Shown piece after piece: positions 46,149 through 55,001 of a stretch of 64,000 nucleotides of DNA. The notes beneath the pieces were generated by a model. It saw nothing but the letters and a program-made list of their open reading frames with translations, made no database searches and was not told the DNA's origin. Location of the stretch: assembly GCF_028745735.1 (NCBI RefSeq), contig NZ_JAQZSM010000004.1, positions 1-64,000 of the forward strand, written 5' to 3'. The translations under genes and the position numbers were made by a program. Position 1 is the stretch's first letter, and each line of letters begins with the position of its first letter. Source of the stretch: Roseinatronobacter alkalisoli. Lineage in GTDB: Bacteria; Pseudomonadota; Alphaproteobacteria; Rhodobacterales; Rhodobacteraceae.

Positions 46149-46730
46149 ATGTTGTTCAGAAACAACGTTCTCGAAGAGATCAAGACTGGCAGGATAACGC
46201 TCGCCTTCCGGCAGTGGACAAGGCCCACGGTGAAATCCGACGGCTCATTGCGGACGCCGGTCGGCATCCTCGCCATCGAGAGCGTTGAAACGGTCAGGCC
46301 AGATGAAATTTCTGACGAGGACGCGGGGAGGGCTGGATTCAACGATCGCAAAGCATTGCTTGCCGAACTCCGAAAAGGGAAGGGCGGCGAACTCTACCGG
46401 ATAGCATTTCACCTTTCTGGCCCGGACCCCCGCGAAGCTCTGCAGCAGCAGACTGACATTGGGGTTGAAGAACTGGCAGCGATACGAAAACGCCTTGCTG
46501 TCCTGGATGAAAACAGCCGGACAGGAGCCTGGACCACAACGGCACTTCAGCTGATCGGGGAATATGCCGGCCAAACTGCTGGAAATATCTCAGAAAGCCT
46601 TGGGATCACGAAGCCGACCGTCAAACGAAAAATCCGGCAACTCAAAGAGCTTGGGCTGACGGAAAGCCTCCAGAGCGGCTACCGGCTGTCTGAGCGGGGG
46701 CATGTGGTTCACAATCGGTTGTCGGATTAG
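46149..46730 (+). CDS. ASCH/PUA-like plus winged-helix protein
   Basis: 193 residues. The N-terminus (MLFRNNVLEEIKTGRITLAF, RQWTRP, then VGILAIESVETV) resembles ASCH-type PUA-like domains, which bind RNA or modified nucleobases. The C-terminal third (TTALQLIGEYAGQTAGNIS, LGITKPTVKRKIRQL) is a winged helix. It starts one base after the NmrA-like stop and so is in the same operon. The exact role is unknown. Confidence 0.65.
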   Translation: MLFRNNVLEEIKTGRITLAFRQWTRPTVKSDGSLRTPVGILAIESVETVRPDEISDEDAGRAGFNDRKALLAELRKGKGGELYRIAFHLSGPDPREALQQQTDIGVEELAAIRKRLAVLDENSRTGAWTTTALQLIGEYAGQTAGNISESLGITKPTVKRKIRQLKELGLTESLQSGYRLSERGHVVHNRLSD

Positions 46731-46866
46731 GAGAACTGCTTCGCACTCTTGACCAAGCAATTCGCAACGCGGCGGCCCAGAACAGCGTCTAGGTAGCTTT
46801 GTCCCGCAAAGCCGCCCATAGGTACTGCACCGCACTGCTGGGGCGGTGACGCGCGGGCAGCTGGGG

Positions 46867-48012
46867 TCAGGCCGTGAGGGCGCGGGTCAGTGCCCCCACG
46901 ACCTGATCCTGATCGGCTTCGCTCAGGCGGCTGTGCAATGGCAGGCTGATTGCGCGGTGGTAGAAGGCTTCGGCCACCGGGAACATCCCCCAGTCAAAGC
47001 CTTTCGCCCGCCAGAACGGATGGGTATGGACGGGGATGTAATGCACATTCACGCCAATCCCGTCCGTACGCAACGCGGCAAAGACGCGGGCGCGGTCCTG
47101 TACCTGCACAGGATAAAGATGCAGCGCGGAATAGCTGTCGGGCGACTGCACCGGGCGCACCAGTGGTAAATCCTGCAACAGCAGGTCATATCGCCGCGCC
47201 AATATGTGCCTGCGTGCGATGAAGTCATCCAGCCGCGCCATCTGCGACAGGCCAAGCGCGGCCTGCATGTCGGTCATCCGGTAATTGTAGCCAAGCGCGA
47301 TCTGTTCGTAATACCACGCGCCCTGATCATCTGCGTTCTGCATCTGGGCCGTATCCCGCGTCACCCCGTGTGAGCGTGCAAGCACCATGCGGCGGGCAAG
47401 TTCCGCATCATTGGTGGTGGCGCAGCCCCCTTCGGCGGTAGTGATGATCTTGACCGGGTGAAACGAAAATACTGTGATATCGCTATGCGCGCAGCCGCCG
47501 ACCGCCGCGCCACGATAGCTTGCGCCGATGGAATGGGAGGCATCCTCTATCACGCGCACGCCATGCGCGCGGGCCAGCGCGCCGATCGCGGCCATGTCGG
47601 CGGTCTGACCCGCGTAATGCACCGGAATGATGACTTTCGGCAAACGCCCGGCCTGCGCGGCCTGCGCCAGCTTTTCGGCCAGCGCCTTGGGGCACATCAG
47701 ATAGGTGTCGGGGTCTATATCGACGAAATCAACATCTGCCCCGCAATAAAGCCCTACATTGGCCGAGGCCACGAATGTATTCGGCACCGTCCACAGCAAA
47801 TCCCCCGGCCCGACACCCAGCGCCATGCAGGCGATATGCAGCGCTGATGTGGCCGAATTGACCGCGACCGCATGGGTCGCGCCGGTTCGCCGGGCAATCG
47901 CGTCCTCAAACCCCGGAACCGCCGGCCCCTGAGTCAGGAAATCAGACCGCAGAACCGCTTCGACCGCGCGAATATCATCTTCCGAAATATCCTGTCTGCC
48001 ATATGGGATCAT
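46867..48012 (-). CDS. pseC: UDP-4-amino-4,6-dideoxy-N-acetyl-altrosamine transaminase PseC
   Basis: A 381-residue DegT/DnrJ/EryC1-type PLP aminotransferase, second step of pseudaminic-acid synthesis. Evidence: IPYGRQDISEDDIRAVE, the PLP lysine in FSFHPVKIITTAEGG, LGYNYRMTDMQAALG, and a PIPVHTHPF-like YIPVHTHPFW. It directly follows pseB with no gap and is the last gene of the leftward operon. Confidence 0.93.
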   Translation of the reverse strand: MIPYGRQDISEDDIRAVEAVLRSDFLTQGPAVPGFEDAIARRTGATHAVAVNSATSALHIACMALGVGPGDLLWTVPNTFVASANVGLYCGADVDFVDIDPDTYLMCPKALAEKLAQAAQAGRLPKVIIPVHYAGQTADMAAIGALARAHGVRVIEDASHSIGASYRGAAVGGCAHSDITVFSFHPVKIITTAEGGCATTNDAELARRMVLARSHGVTRDTAQMQNADDQGAWYYEQIALGYNYRMTDMQAALGLSQMARLDDFIARRHILARRYDLLLQDLPLVRPVQSPDSYSALHLYPVQVQDRARVFAALRTDGIGVNVHYIPVHTHPFWRAKGFDWGMFPVAEAFYHRAISLPLHSRLSEADQDQVVGALTRALTA

Positions 48013-49011
48013 TCAGAATTTTCCGATCTTACCGGCGTTTTTCGTAACCCAGTCCTGCAGTGTTTCAAGGCTCATCCATTCGGGGTTTGTGTCAGACGCA
48101 TAGGAATAATCCGGTGCGACCTTGCGCCCGTTCTTGATGCGGACAGGGTCGCTTGACCAATTGTGAATGGCCGGAATGATCTTGAAATAATCGTCGTATT
48201 CATAGGTATGTCCCGCATCTTCTGCGCCGATCATCTGTTCGTGCAGCTTCTCGCCCGGGCGGATGCCGACAAATTCATGACGGGCATCGGGGGCCACGGC
48301 GCGGGCAATGTCCAGAATGTTCATGGACGGGATCTTGCGCACGTATATCTCGCCGCCGACCATATCCTCCAGCGCGTGCCAGACCAGTTCCACACCCTGT
48401 TCCAGCGTGATCATGAAACGTGTCATGCGCGCATCGGTAATGGGCAGCACCCCCGTGTCACGCTGTTGCAGGAAAAACGGAATGACCGATCCGCGCGACC
48501 CCATCACATTGCCATAGCGCACCACCGAAAAGCGGCATTTCTCCGCGCCGGAATAGGAATTGCCCGCGACAAACAGTTTGTCAGATGCAAGTTTCGTCGC
48601 GCCATACAGGTTTATCGGGCTGGACGCCTTGTCCGTGGACAGCGCCACGCAACGCTTCACGCCCTTGTCGATGCAGGCATCGATGACATTCATGGCACCG
48701 TTGATATTGGTCTTGACGCATTCGAACGGGTTGTATTCCGCTGTCGGCACGATTTTCGTCGCGGCGGCATGGACGACATAATCTACCCCGTCCATTGCGC
48801 GGTAAAGCCGTTCGCGGTCGCGCACATCACCGATAAAGAAGCGCACTTCGGGATACTGACCATAGATCTTGGCCATGTCCCATTGCTTCATCTCGTCACG
48901 CGAATAGATGATGATGCGGCGCGGCTTGTAGCGTGCCAGCGTCATGGGCACAAAAGCAGACCCGAAGGAGCCGGTGCCGCCGGTCAGAAGTATTGTCGCG
49001 CCTTCGAGCAT
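48013..49011 (-). CDS. pseB: UDP-GlcNAc 4,6-dehydratase (inverting) PseB
   Basis: A 332-residue extended SDR and first enzyme of the pathway. The Rossmann motif ILLTGGTGSFGSAF, VHAAATKIVPTAEYNP and the catalytic YxxxK in NLYGATKLASDK are present. VDYVVHAAATK and FVGIRPGEKLHEQMI match PseB/FlaA1. It lies 123 bp after the HisF-like gene and abuts pseC. Confidence 0.94.
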   Translation of the reverse strand: MLEGATILLTGGTGSFGSAFVPMTLARYKPRRIIIYSRDEMKQWDMAKIYGQYPEVRFFIGDVRDRERLYRAMDGVDYVVHAAATKIVPTAEYNPFECVKTNINGAMNVIDACIDKGVKRCVALSTDKASSPINLYGATKLASDKLFVAGNSYSGAEKCRFSVVRYGNVMGSRGSVIPFFLQQRDTGVLPITDARMTRFMITLEQGVELVWHALEDMVGGEIYVRKIPSMNILDIARAVAPDARHEFVGIRPGEKLHEQMIGAEDAGHTYEYDDYFKIIPAIHNWSSDPVRIKNGRKVAPDYSYASDTNPEWMSLETLQDWVTKNAGKIGKF

Positions 49012-49134
49012 ATCAGAGAGCCTTTTGCAGTGGGGCGGCCGCAGCCGCAGTCATGTCTGAAGTTTCGGTCCTGTGCCGCATGGCTTTCGCCTTAGCGCAC
49101 AGACCTGCGCCTGTCCAGAAGTGGGCAGGCCGCA

Positions 49135-49917
49135 TCAGGTTGCGGGCGCATCGACAAAGGGCTTGCGCACGGGAATGCCGGCCGCTTCCAGTGCTTGTTT
49201 GGCCCCTGCAGGGGTCAGTTCGGTGAAATGGAATATACTTGCCGCCGCCACAGCGGAGGCCCCGGCCTGCATGATCACGTCCACCATATGCTGATAATTC
49301 CCCGCCCCGCCAGAGGCGATGACCGGTATCGTCACAGCGTCGGCAACCGCGCTGACAAGCGGCAGGTCATACCCTTCAAAAGTGCCGTCACGTTCGATGG
49401 ATGTGATCAGGATTTCACCTGCACCGCGATCTTCCAATTCGCGCGCCCAGGCAATGGCGTCACGCCCCGTGTCACGGCTGCCGGCATGGCTGAAACAGGT
49501 CCACTGTGCGGGCGCGGTCTGGCGCACGTCGATGCTGGCAACTACACATTGGCTGCCGTGCCGCTGCGCGATCCGGGTGACAAGCGATGGTGACTCATAT
49601 GCCGCCGTATTCACGCTGACCTTATCCGCGCCCGCGCGCAGCAATCGCTTGACCTGTTCGATGTTGCGCACGCCCCCGCCATAGGTCAGTGGCACGAAGC
49701 AATCCTGCCCGTATTCGGCGATGGATTCATAATCAGGGTCATCGCCGGTTTCCTGCGCAGTGATGTCAAGCAGGATCAACTCGTCCACCTCGCGCTGGTT
49801 ATAGACGCGGATCGCGGGCAGGACAGGGCCCACGCGCCGCCAGGAATCGAACCCCGCGCCCTTGATCAGCCCGAATTCCTTCCACAGCAGGGTGGGAATG
49901 ATGCGCGTGGTCAGCAT
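49135..49917 (-). CDS. HisF2/AglZ-type acetamidino modification protein
   Basis: A 260-residue HisF-like barrel. The N-terminus RIIPTLLWKEFGLIKG has Leu where true HisF has the catalytic Asp11 (CLDVK), as in glycan-linked HisF2 proteins; the second Asp region (VVASIDVRQ) is kept. With the HisH-like glutaminase it should channel ammonia to the PseA/WbpG amidotransferase, converting an N-acetyl to an acetamidino group on the nonulosonic acid. It overlaps hisH by 7 bp. It is not the histidine-pathway copy. Confidence 0.87.
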   Translation of the reverse strand: MLTTRIIPTLLWKEFGLIKGAGFDSWRRVGPVLPAIRVYNQREVDELILLDITAQETGDDPDYESIAEYGQDCFVPLTYGGGVRNIEQVKRLLRAGADKVSVNTAAYESPSLVTRIAQRHGSQCVVASIDVRQTAPAQWTCFSHAGSRDTGRDAIAWARELEDRGAGEILITSIERDGTFEGYDLPLVSAVADAVTIPVIASGGAGNYQHMVDVIMQAGASAVAAASIFHFTELTPAGAKQALEAAGIPVRKPFVDAPAT

Positions 49918-50552
49918 GGCGCGCCCCTTTCCAGAAAATTGCGCAGCAACCGGAACCCCGCGCGCGAACTTTTTTCCGGGTGGAACTGCGTGCCCCAGAC
50001 ATGGCCACGGCGCACCGCAGCAGCAAAGGGCACGTCATGCATGGCAGTGGCGATGACATCTTCGGGGTGGTCGGGGTGCATGGCATAGCTGTGGACAAAG
50101 TAAAAATTCGTCCCTTCCGGAATGCCCGCAAGCAGCGGATCGGCTGCGCCCGCAGGGTGGATTGCATTCCACCCGACATGTGGCAGGCGCGCGCTACAGC
50201 CGTGCTGCCGCAGGTGTTCCACCCGTCCGGGTATGAAACCCAGCCCTTCGGTGCCATCTGCCGTGTTTGCGCCTTCGGTTCCGCGGTCCGCCAGAAGCTG
50301 CATACCCACGCAGACCCCCAGAAGCGGCGCGCGGTCTTCTTCGACAGAGCGGTGCAGGGGGGCTATCCAGCCGCCTTCGGTGAGTGCCGCCATGCAGTCG
50401 CTGAAACTGCCCACCCCCGGCAGGATCAGCCGCGCGGCCCCGGCAAGCTGGGCGGGGGTTGTCGCAAGGAAAGGCTGCGCGCCCAGTTCCTCCAGCGCGC
50501 GCAGCATCGAGCCAAGATTGCCCGTACCGTAATCTATGACCGCAACGCGCAT
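49911..50552 (-). CDS. HisH2-type glutamine amidotransferase subunit
   Basis: A 213-residue class I glutamine amidotransferase: VIDYGTGNLGSMLRALEELG, catalytic Cys in LGVCVGMQLL, and His/Glu in WGTQFHPEKSS. It provides ammonia for the HisF2/PseA pair. It lies 6 bp after the amidotransferase gene and overlaps hisF2. Confidence 0.9.
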   Translation of the reverse strand: MRVAVIDYGTGNLGSMLRALEELGAQPFLATTPAQLAGAARLILPGVGSFSDCMAALTEGGWIAPLHRSVEEDRAPLLGVCVGMQLLADRGTEGANTADGTEGLGFIPGRVEHLRQHGCSARLPHVGWNAIHPAGAADPLLAGIPEGTNFYFVHSYAMHPDHPEDVIATAMHDVPFAAAVRRGHVWGTQFHPEKSSRAGFRLLRNFLERGAPC

Positions 50553-50558
50553 TCGCCC

Positions 50559-51710
50559 TCAGATGTTGTCGTGGTTGATCTTGGTCAGGTTGCCTTCGCG
50601 ATCCTTGTGCAGACTGCCATCGGGATTGCGCTTGAACAGCTTCTTGTTGGTGAAGCGGTCGCAGATGGTGATGAATTCATCCACTGACATTTCCAGCGGT
50701 TCCAGAATCTTGTCCAGCGGCTTGCCCAGATAGGTCCAGGGGAAGCGCCCGTCCAGCCTGCGCACCGCGTCCAGCCCGTCCTGACGGGTCAACCGCCCGC
50801 GCCGGATATGCAGGCAGGCAATATCCGTCGCGCGCCCGAAACCGAATTTCAGGAACTTGAAATAGTCGTGAATGCCAGTGTGGTAATTATCAAGGTTCTC
50901 ATAATTCACCATCGACCCTTCTACTGTGCGATCAAAGCTGCGGAACCCGTTGGCCCCGGCAATCAGGGCGTTCGACAAACCGTCCCATGGGATGTAATGC
51001 CCCAGAAACAGGCCTGTGACGCCCACGCGCGCCAGGTCTTCATCGGTCGGATAGACATAGTTCAGCAGGTGTTTCTGCTCGATTCCGTCCTGACCGACCA
51101 GATCGGTCACGCGCATGCCAAGCAGGCCACCGAATTCTTCCAGCCAGCGCCGGTTCAGCACATTGTTGCCAGCCGCCGCAGCCGGACCGCCATATTCGTT
51201 TTGCGAATTTTCACCCCAGATGATCAGCGGAACGTTGAACTGCACCGCCGCGCGCACAGGAATGGTAAAAATGCCCACATGTTCGGGCCAGGAAATATCG
51301 CCCACCTGCTTCAGGCCCACGCGGTTCAGTTTCGCGCGGACCAGCGGGTTGGGCGACACTTCGATGTAATCCACGCCCAGATGTTTCAGGTTCTCTATAT
51401 TCGCGCGACCTATATCCGACAGGTCGCAGGTGGTCGATGTCACGCAAAGCGGGTTCAACCCCATCTGCAACATCCGCACCACCTGATATGTGCTGTCCTT
51501 GCCGCCACTGACCGGCACGATGCAGTCCCAGTTGCTGCCATCGCGCTTGCGGTAGCGTTCCAGAACGTCCTGCAATTCCGCATAGCGCGCGTCCCAATCC
51601 ACCGTCTTGCGGTTTTCATATGCGCGGCAGGCATTGCAGATGCCGTCCTCATCCAGATGCAGGTCGGGCTTGGTGCTGGGCATCACGCAGCGTTTGCAAT
51701 AGGTCAGCAT
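50559..51710 (-). CDS. pseA: N-acetyl sugar amidotransferase (PseA/WbpG family)
   Basis: 383 residues. An N-terminal zinc ribbon (YCKRCVMPSTKPD...CNAC) precedes a PP-loop ATP-pyrophosphatase motif (VPVSGGKDST) and WGENSQNEYGG. The family adenylates an N-acetyl group and replaces oxygen by nitrogen to give acetamidino. With HisH2 and HisF2 it indicates a Pse5Ac7Am-like product. Confidence 0.9.
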   Translation of the reverse strand: MLTYCKRCVMPSTKPDLHLDEDGICNACRAYENRKTVDWDARYAELQDVLERYRKRDGSNWDCIVPVSGGKDSTYQVVRMLQMGLNPLCVTSTTCDLSDIGRANIENLKHLGVDYIEVSPNPLVRAKLNRVGLKQVGDISWPEHVGIFTIPVRAAVQFNVPLIIWGENSQNEYGGPAAAAGNNVLNRRWLEEFGGLLGMRVTDLVGQDGIEQKHLLNYVYPTDEDLARVGVTGLFLGHYIPWDGLSNALIAGANGFRSFDRTVEGSMVNYENLDNYHTGIHDYFKFLKFGFGRATDIACLHIRRGRLTRQDGLDAVRRLDGRFPWTYLGKPLDKILEPLEMSVDEFITICDRFTNKKLFKRNPDGSLHKDREGNLTKINHDNI

Positions 51711-51719
51711 GGTGTATCC

Positions 51720-52340
51720 TCAGCGCTTTTCCATCAGGAACCAGGTGATATCGTCTTGCGGGAATTGCGGGTCGCGGCGATAGGCGAAACCGTAATCCAC
51801 CAGTTTCATGGCGGGATGGCGTTCCATGATTTCGCCTGCGAAGTCGCGCTTGAACAGACGTTCGGCATGGTCGCGATAGGGAATGGCGACTGGGGCGGGG
51901 TTGTAATATTCGGCAACCAGCAGCCAGCGCCGGGTCGCCCCCACCAGTTTGTCATAGACCTGCGGCAACACTTCGGGGTTGATATGGATAAGCACCCCCT
52001 TGATCAGCGCCAGATCGCAGACCGGCGGGTCCAGTTCCAGAATGGACCCTTGCTGCACGTTATCTGCGCCGACAAACCGGGCGAGTTCCTGCGCGGCGTC
52101 GGCGTTAATTTCTATTCCGTGCAGGGCCATGTCAGGGCGCAACAGGCGCAGGGCACGCAGGTTCATGCCGATATTCGCGCCGAACTCGACGCAGCTTTCC
52201 GCACCATTCGCCGCAGCCAGTGCCTTGGCGAAAAAGGCGAGGTTTGACGCCAGCAGCTTTTCGCCCTGATTGCGCTGGATGTATTCCGTGCCGAATGTTC
52301 CGGCCCAGAATTCCTCTTGTTCGGTCATGTATCGGGTCAT
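51720..52340 (-). CDS. Pseudaminic acid biosynthesis-associated methylase
   Basis: A 206-residue SAM-dependent methyltransferase: TEQEEFWAGTFGTEYIQRN at the start, motif I in CVEFGANIGMNLRAL, then LALIKGVLIHINPE. This matches the family found with pse genes. It could methylate the nonulosonic acid or a precursor; the position is unknown. It sits between pseF and pseA with short gaps. Confidence 0.87.
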   Translation of the reverse strand: MTRYMTEQEEFWAGTFGTEYIQRNQGEKLLASNLAFFAKALAAANGAESCVEFGANIGMNLRALRLLRPDMALHGIEINADAAQELARFVGADNVQQGSILELDPPVCDLALIKGVLIHINPEVLPQVYDKLVGATRRWLLVAEYYNPAPVAIPYRDHAERLFKRDFAGEIMERHPAMKLVDYGFAYRRDPQFPQDDITWFLMEKR

Positions 52341-52343
52341 CCG

Positions 52344-53045
52344 CTACTCCTTCGGGGTGGACCGGGCCAGCGCAAGGTGCATCAGTTCGGCCCTTGTCCA
52401 GTCCTCGGGGGTGTCAATATCCTGCACACGGTGGCGCGGCATCAGAATGGTGCGCGAATGCGCCGCATAGATTGGCAGCCCGTCAACCCAGGCCTGCGCA
52501 TGGCCCCAATAGAATTGGCCCGCATCATGCACATATTCTGCCAGATCCTGCGAGCGTGTGATTTCATGCTCCGGATGCAGCATGGTGACGGCACCGCTGT
52601 CATCGCGTGCAAGCGCGCGCTGGATCGGGAAGGCAAAGCTTGTGACCGGAAAGCAGAAGGTCGCGCCCGTCGCATGCAGCATTGCAAGGCCGTCGCGCAG
52701 GTCTTGCGGGCGCACGAAAGGGGCGGTGGCGTACAGGCAGCACACGTCCTGCGGGGGGCGTCCGGCTGCGCGTAGCCAGTCAACGGCATGGGCAATCACG
52801 GCGATCGATGTGGCGTGATCATCCGACAGCGCAGCAGGGCGGGTGAAGGGAACCTCTGCACCGTACTCGCGGGCGACCTGTGCAATTTCGGGATCGTCGG
52901 TTGACACCAGGATGGCATCGAACACATCCGCCGCCCGTGCGGCATCAATACTATGCGCGATCATGGGCTGCCCGGCGAAACTCCGGATGTTCTTGCGCGG
53001 TATGCGCTTGCTGCCCCCGCGTGCGGGGATAATCGCAACTTTCAT
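52344..53045 (-). CDS. pseF: Pseudaminic acid cytidylyltransferase PseF
   Basis: A 233-residue CMP-NeuAc-synthetase-like enzyme activating pseudaminic acid with CTP. The nucleotide motif IIPARGGSKRIPRKNIRSF, VSTDDPEIAQVA, CCLYATAPFVRP and the end-region DIDTPEDW are characteristic. It is the first gene of the compact leftward operon. The ATG at 53045 lacks a clear ribosome binding site; TATGATAAT lies directly upstream, so a leaderless message is possible. Confidence 0.92.
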   Translation of the reverse strand: MKVAIIPARGGSKRIPRKNIRSFAGQPMIAHSIDAARAADVFDAILVSTDDPEIAQVAREYGAEVPFTRPAALSDDHATSIAVIAHAVDWLRAAGRPPQDVCCLYATAPFVRPQDLRDGLAMLHATGATFCFPVTSFAFPIQRALARDDSGAVTMLHPEHEITRSQDLAEYVHDAGQFYWGHAQAWVDGLPIYAAHSRTILMPRHRVQDIDTPEDWTRAELMHLALARSTPKE

Positions 53046-53268
53046 CTAATTATCATACCTGAATATGGCACGTATAATAGGGCGTCCCTGAACATGAATG
53101 CGATTGTCCTCCGGTGTGGCACCCGCGATCCTTATCTTAAGCCTATGCAATGATTGGAATGCTTTCGTCAAGCTATTGCAGCGCGGTTCACAGACAAGAG
53201 GGTGGCACAAGTTCCCGGCCCCGCTGGCCAGTCCGGGTTGCGCAGAACATTCCGAAGCGGACGCAACC

Positions 53269-54759
53269 TTACATGACAGGTGACGATCCGCTGTCAGGCC
53301 CGACGAATGTCATGGGAATATCGCCTTGCAGCAGGCCAAGCATCTGCGCTGCGACAGTCCGGACATTGGCCGCGTCGCTGTAGCCATCCACGATTTCGAT
53401 ATAGTCGCGATCCACAACGCCGGGGTGACAGCGCGCGACCAGCGCCCCGACAGCCTGCTGCAGTGCTGCATGCGTGAAGGTCACATCCGCCACATCCTCA
53501 TAGCGCAGCCCTTCGCGCCAGGCGACGGCACCGGGAAAGGCGCGATACCATGCCCCCCCGAATACCAGCACAGGCTTGCCCATGCACAGGGCTTCCCAGC
53601 CGACCGTGCCGGAAATCGTTGCGACAAAGCGCGCATTCGCGGTCAGCGCATGGGTATTGGCGTAAGATGGCAGGAACTGCACCTGCGGAATGCGCTTCAG
53701 GCGGTGAAAGAACATTGGCCCGCGCATATAGGCACCCTGTTTGGGGTTTTCCTTGACCAGAATGCGCACGCCATCGGGCAGCATATCGGCCAGCCGTTCG
53801 ATCATATAGGCCTGATCACGGAACCGCCCGCCCAGCGAAGATGTCGTCATTTCGGGCTGCATTTGCAACGGCACGTAAACATAGTCGCCAGACAGGTCGA
53901 TGTCCTGTTCCTCATAGCTGGCAAGCTGGTCGAAATAGGCAAGCGCGTTTTCATGGAAAAACGCTGCGAAAGGGTCGCGCCAGCGCGGGAAAACGCCGTA
54001 TATGCGGCGCATATGTGCCAGCAAACGCCATACATAGACCGGGTTCAATGCGCGCCATCTGGCCTTCAGCACCAGATAGGTCATCAGTTCGGCCACCGCG
54101 CGCGCCGTGATCGACCCGCCTTCTTCGCGCGCTTGCTTGACACCTTTCATGTAGAATAGCTGCGGCTGCTCTCCCTGTGCAATGGGATAGGGGGCGGCAG
54201 CAGGGTCGGCAGGGTAAAGCCCTGTCGCCCCCACATCGCTGGTGGAAAAGAACAGGTTGGGAAACAGTGCCTGCGTGACCATCAGCACAGGCAGGCCCAT
54301 CGCCTTTGCCAGATGATACAATGCCGTGTCATAGCCCAGATGCGGCACTGAGAAGATCAGAACATGTGTCACGCCCCGGTCCCGCATTTCGCGCGCTATG
54401 GTGTCATACAGTACATGGAAATAGCTGTGATATTCGTCCACTGTTTCCAGCGGGTGGGATTTCTGCTTGAACATGGCGCTGTTGCGCGTCAGGTGGTCCG
54501 TGAATTCATCGCGATGGCGGTAATAGTCATCGGTGCGAAAGGCAATTTCTGCTGCACCGCTATAGGTGCTGTCTTGCATGATATGCCCGTCAGTCGCCAT
54601 GCTGGCTTTCATCCGTGACATGCTGGAGGCGCGGAACTGTGCGGACTTTTCCCCGAAATGAAGGACAACCTTCACCGCGCCGCCGCTGATCTCCTGCATG
54701 GTCTGCAACACGCGATCCGTGTCCTTCGTCGTGGACACCACAGCAAGCCGAATGGTCAT
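53269..54759 (-). CDS. Capsule-type glycosyltransferase-like protein (copy 2)
   Basis: A 496-residue paralogue of the protein at 43087-44574, with the same layout: VVSTTKDTDRVLQTM start, LQMQPEMTTSSLGG, LPDGVRILVKENPKQG and GTVGWEALCMGKPVLVFG. The two differ over much of their length but share one 179-bp identical block. Copies on opposite strands bracket the pse biosynthesis genes. A nonulosonate transferase role is inferred from context only. Confidence 0.65.
   Translation of the reverse strand: MTIRLAVVSTTKDTDRVLQTMQEISGGAVKVVLHFGEKSAQFRASSMSRMKASMATDGHIMQDSTYSGAAEIAFRTDDYYRHRDEFTDHLTRNSAMFKQKSHPLETVDEYHSYFHVLYDTIAREMRDRGVTHVLIFSVPHLGYDTALYHLAKAMGLPVLMVTQALFPNLFFSTSDVGATGLYPADPAAAPYPIAQGEQPQLFYMKGVKQAREEGGSITARAVAELMTYLVLKARWRALNPVYVWRLLAHMRRIYGVFPRWRDPFAAFFHENALAYFDQLASYEEQDIDLSGDYVYVPLQMQPEMTTSSLGGRFRDQAYMIERLADMLPDGVRILVKENPKQGAYMRGPMFFHRLKRIPQVQFLPSYANTHALTANARFVATISGTVGWEALCMGKPVLVFGGAWYRAFPGAVAWREGLRYEDVADVTFTHAALQQAVGALVARCHPGVVDRDYIEIVDGYSDAANVRTVAAQMLGLLQGDIPMTFVGPDSGSSPVM
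53621..53799 (-). repeat. 179-bp block identical to 44047-44225 (inverted)
   Basis: The partner of the block in copy 1. Inverted blocks 9.4 kb apart could also support inversion of the intervening DNA by homologous recombination. Confidence 0.9.
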
Positions 54760-55001
54760 GACAAGTTGCTTTCATCAGGAAAACAGGACGATCGCGGCTT
54801 CGCACTTGTGTGACAAAATGACAAGCCCTGTTGTTCCCGTTGTAAGCGATGCACCGCCGGGTGGATGCACGGCACCCCTGTCATTGCCGCGTGATGCAAT
54901 GTGCGATGCTCCGTGGCCAAAGGGTATTTGTGGTCCCTGAACATGCGGGTCCACCGCAGGGGTGGCGGCCAGTGGCCCCGGCGCGATCATCTGACAGGAC
55001 G

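Noticed and set aside
49135-50552. hisF and hisH as histidine biosynthesis genes
   Set aside because: Context with pseA, loss of HisF Asp11 and absence of other his genes indicate glycan amidation instead.
40055-54759. Pseudaminic-acid locus as an integrative island at tRNA-Phe
   Set aside because: No integrase gene and no copy of the tRNA 3' end at the far side were found in the window.
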